This document shows positions 6,351 to 7,620 of a stretch of 7,620 nt of DNA, one piece after another. Numbering within the stretch: position 1 is the stretch's first letter; each line of letters opens with the position of its first letter. The translations under genes were made by a program, and so were the position numbers. Source of the DNA: an uncultured Parabacteroides sp. (lineage in GTDB: Bacteria > Bacteroidota > Bacteroidia > Bacteroidales > Tannerellaceae); the NCBI GenBank assembly GCA_900552465.1, contig URZO01000143.1:1-7620 (forward strand), in the 5' to 3' direction. Under the pieces are notes generated by a model that did no database searches, had not been told where the DNA came from, and was given only the letters and a program-made list of their open reading frames with translations.

Positions 6351-6457
6351 TTGTCATACTAAAGACAAGGCTCTGCCATCCCTATGGCAGAGTTGTGCCA
6401 CTAGGATGGCAGTGCCCTGTCATGCCTATGGCAGAAGTTTGCCAACCGCATGGCAAA
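6351..6457. repeat. Array of five palindromes with exact 22-nt spacing
   Basis: Four copies of TGYCA-N5-ATGGCA start at 6374, 6396, 6418 and 6440. Each is 16 nt long, with 6-nt spacers, so the centres are 6381.5, 6403.5, 6425.5 and 6447.5. A degenerate fifth, TTGTC (6351-6355) with GACAA (6364-6368), is centred at 6359.5, in the same phase. Stem lengths vary: copy 1 pairs over 9 bp (CTCTGCCAT/ATGGCAGAG), copy 2 over 5, copy 3 over 6 with one G-T pair, copy 4 over 7 (TTTGCCA/TGGCAAA). The loops differ in sequence. The phase does not continue past 6460. The array lies in the gap between the convergent folE and the minus-strand genes and overlaps the end of the short ORF at 6426-6554. It could be an array of protein-binding sites, a row of RNA hairpins ending transcription from both sides, or a decayed tandem repeat. 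Confidence 0.75.
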
Positions 6458-6554
6458 ATACCTTTGAGCGTAGGACGGAGCGGCTTCTTGCCCGTACGGC
6501 GCTGATATCGATCAGGCGCGCAATGTCTTGTGAGGTAGGATTCCTGTAATTCAT
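6426..6554 (-). pseudogene. Short ORF, possible N-terminal remnant of a DeoC-like aldolase gene
   Basis: A 42-codon reading frame starts at ATG 6554, 13 nt after the stop of the HzsA-related gene, a typical operon spacing. Its first part, MNYRNPTSQDIARLIDISAVRA, resembles the start of class I aldolases of the DeoC type (a helix containing ARLIDISAVR). This is recognition from memory, not a search. After about residue 22 the resemblance stops, and the last 11 codons (VFCHAVGKLLP) are made of the palindrome array. A full DeoC has well over 200 residues, so if the identification is right only a stub remains. The alternative is a chance or small genuine ORF of unknown function. Confidence 0.35.
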
Positions 6555-6567
6555 CGCCTTATTGTTT

Positions 6568-7566
6568 TTACTTGTCGTATACTTTGCCGTGTTCCCCTAT
6601 GACCGAGCAGTTCTGCTGTTCGATCTTAAGCCGTTCGGCATATTTGCGGAGTTGCGCTTTATGCCGCTCGCAAGGAACAAGGTCTTTTTCGATATCGCCG
6701 CGCGGCGTGGCTTTCAGACGCTTTTGTCCGGTCCGGATGATCTCGACAGCGCGGGAATACTTTTGCTTGTCGTTCCGTATGCCGTCCAAGCAAGGGCTGA
6801 CCTCCGGGCGGTCGAAGGATATTTGCGCGGTCAGTTTCCGTCCGTGGTGGTTCAGATCCCATATGTTTACATTGGTCAGTTGTTTCAGTTCTTCTATTTC
6901 CTGGTTATATAGCGGGCTTCGTCCGGCCAGTGTCGTGTCGAATGCCGATTCGTAAACCGGGTAGTAAACACCGTTCAGGTCCATCCAGGTGTAAAGGACT
7001 TCCTTATCTTTGGCCGATAGCTTTACGCCGTGATGGTCGCCGTCGATCACTTTGGTCAGTTTGCTGGCATGCGATCCCCAGGTGTAAGGTTCCTGTATCG
7101 GGGCCGGGCCGCCGCCTACCAACGTGATTTCTTTCTTAACGTACAGGTTTACGTAAGCAGCATTAAAGAACGGGTTCTTGTCTTTTGCCAGTACGAGCTT
7201 GTCGCGGTTCTTCGGATCGAAGTCGTGACAACGGACGCAACTTTTATCCAGGATGGGTTGTACCTGTTCCATGAACGAGAAGTTCTTTGGGGCTTTTCCC
7301 ATCCAGCCGTTCAATTTGACCGGCGCTTTCTTCAGGGCCAACGGGGTCGGCCCCATATTGCTCGGTATGCTCAAGCGGTCTTCGTGGCAACCGATACAGC
7401 CATTCACTTCACCGGACATAACCATTGTGCCGCTTCGCATGGACTGGATCATCTTTTTATCCTTATCCAGCAACTGGAAGTAAACGAACGTGCCGGAGGG
7501 AACTTCGAAGTTGGCGGAACCGTCGGCTTCTACCGGGACTTCTCCCAGGATACGTTTGTTCTCGAC
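6568..7566 (-). CDS. HzsA-related dihaem cytochrome-like protein, C-terminal part with interrupted frame
   Basis: Open frame of 332 codons that is the C-terminal part of a larger protein. It begins right after an in-frame TAA (7567-7569) with VENKRILGEVPVEADGSANF, a stretch internal to the hydrazine synthase alpha-like (HzsA-related) family, followed by FQLLDKDKKMIQSMRSGTMV. Two haem-c motifs follow: CIGCH (7384-7398) and CVRCH (7225-7239), the second within FMEQVQPILDKSCVRCHDFD. The C-terminal WMDLNGVYYPVY and the tail AVEIIRTGQKRLKATPRGDIEKDLVPCE are also typical. Haem-c proteins mature in the periplasm, so a signal peptide should lie upstream. No ATG follows the stop before the domain begins; the first possible start, TTG at 7473, would cut the domain. 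The gene is therefore broken by a stop or frameshift, or the base call is wrong. Substrate and function are unknown; hydrazine synthesis is not implied. The short aldolase-like ORF follows 13 nt downstream. Confidence 0.75.
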   Translation of the reverse strand, partial: VENKRILGEVPVEADGSANFEVPSGTFVYFQLLDKDKKMIQSMRSGTMVMSGEVNGCIGCHEDRLSIPSNMGPTPLALKKAPVKLNGWMGKAPKNFSFMEQVQPILDKSCVRCHDFDPKNRDKLVLAKDKNPFFNAAYVNLYVKKEITLVGGGPAPIQEPYTWGSHASKLTKVIDGDHHGVKLSAKDKEVLYTWMDLNGVYYPVYESAFDTTLAGRSPLYNQEIEELKQLTNVNIWDLNHHGRKLTAQISFDRPEVSPCLDGIRNDKQKYSRAVEIIRTGQKRLKATPRGDIEKDLVPCERHKAQLRKYAERLKIEQQNCSVIGEHGKVYDK

Positions 7567-7620
7567 TTACGGATACCAGTGGATTATCAGCAAACGCTGG
7601 AGCATGGAAGCAACCGTCGG
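7567..7620 (-). other. Upstream coding segment of the interrupted HzsA-related gene
   Basis: These last 54 nt carry the stop TAA (7567-7569) in the frame of the HzsA-related domain. Two minus-strand frames are open from 7570 to the edge. The domain's own frame reads PTVASMLQRLLIIHWYP, which would mean a nonsense change. The other reads DGCFHAPAFADNPLVSV and would join VENKRILG if one base were removed near 7567-7569. I find the second more like a soluble extracytoplasmic protein, but 17 codons cannot decide. The real start lies outside the window. Confidence 0.45.

Noticed and set aside
6374..6455. CRISPR array
   Set aside because: The units are 16-nt palindromes with 6-nt spacers and variable loops; there are no identical direct repeats, spacer-length inserts or cas genes.
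6562..6955. Plus-strand ORFs opposite the HzsA-related gene
   Set aside because: They are shadows of the minus-strand frame that carries CxxCH motifs and family-like sequence.

Overview
The window looks like a chromosomal piece from the order Bacteroidales, most likely Parabacteroides or Bacteroides; the genus is an inference. The grounds are: a run of genes encoding a DUF1599 protein, a BT_3928-type DoxX protein, TpiA, a SPOR protein and FolE, which I recall as a conserved order in Bacteroides; promoters of the Bacteroidetes type (TTTG, about 20 nt, TAnnTTTG) on both sides of a divergent intergenic region; a membrane TPR/LuxR-like regulator typical of gut Bacteroidales; and weak Shine-Dalgarno sites.

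Layout. Positions 1-508 hold no convincing gene but contain several imperfect palindromes and, at the end, a hairpin terminator. The minus-strand gene at 509-2197 encodes a membrane-anchored TPR protein with a C-terminal DNA-binding helix-turn-helix. It is transcribed divergently from a plus-strand series: a DUF1599 protein (2355-2963), a DoxX/MauE-like membrane protein with a thioredoxin-like tail (3076-4350), triosephosphate isomerase tpiA (4383-5138), a secreted SPOR-domain protein (5209-5712) and GTP cyclohydrolase I folE (5757-6350). A 140-bp inverted-repeat element (2910-3049) lies between the first two and supplies the last 17 codons of the DUF1599 gene. Short hairpins separate tpiA, the SPOR gene and folE, so the series may be several transcription units rather than one simple operon.

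Beyond folE the strand switches. The convergent gap contains five palindromes whose centres are exactly 22 nt apart (6351-6457). These overlap the end of a 42-codon minus-strand ORF whose first 22 residues resemble the start of a DeoC-type aldolase, possibly a truncated remnant. Just upstream of it on the minus strand is the C-terminal part of an HzsA-related (hydrazine synthase alpha-like) protein with two CxxCH haem sites. Its reading frame is interrupted by an in-frame TAA at 7567-7569, close to the window edge.

How the genes fit together: tpiA (glycolysis) and folE (first step of pterin synthesis) are housekeeping genes, and the DoxX, SPOR and DUF1599 genes are conserved companions without an established shared pathway. 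I found no phage, CRISPR, transposase, toxin-antitoxin or defence genes. The most unusual features are the 22-nt phased palindrome array, the repeat-encoded protein tail and the interrupted haem-protein gene.
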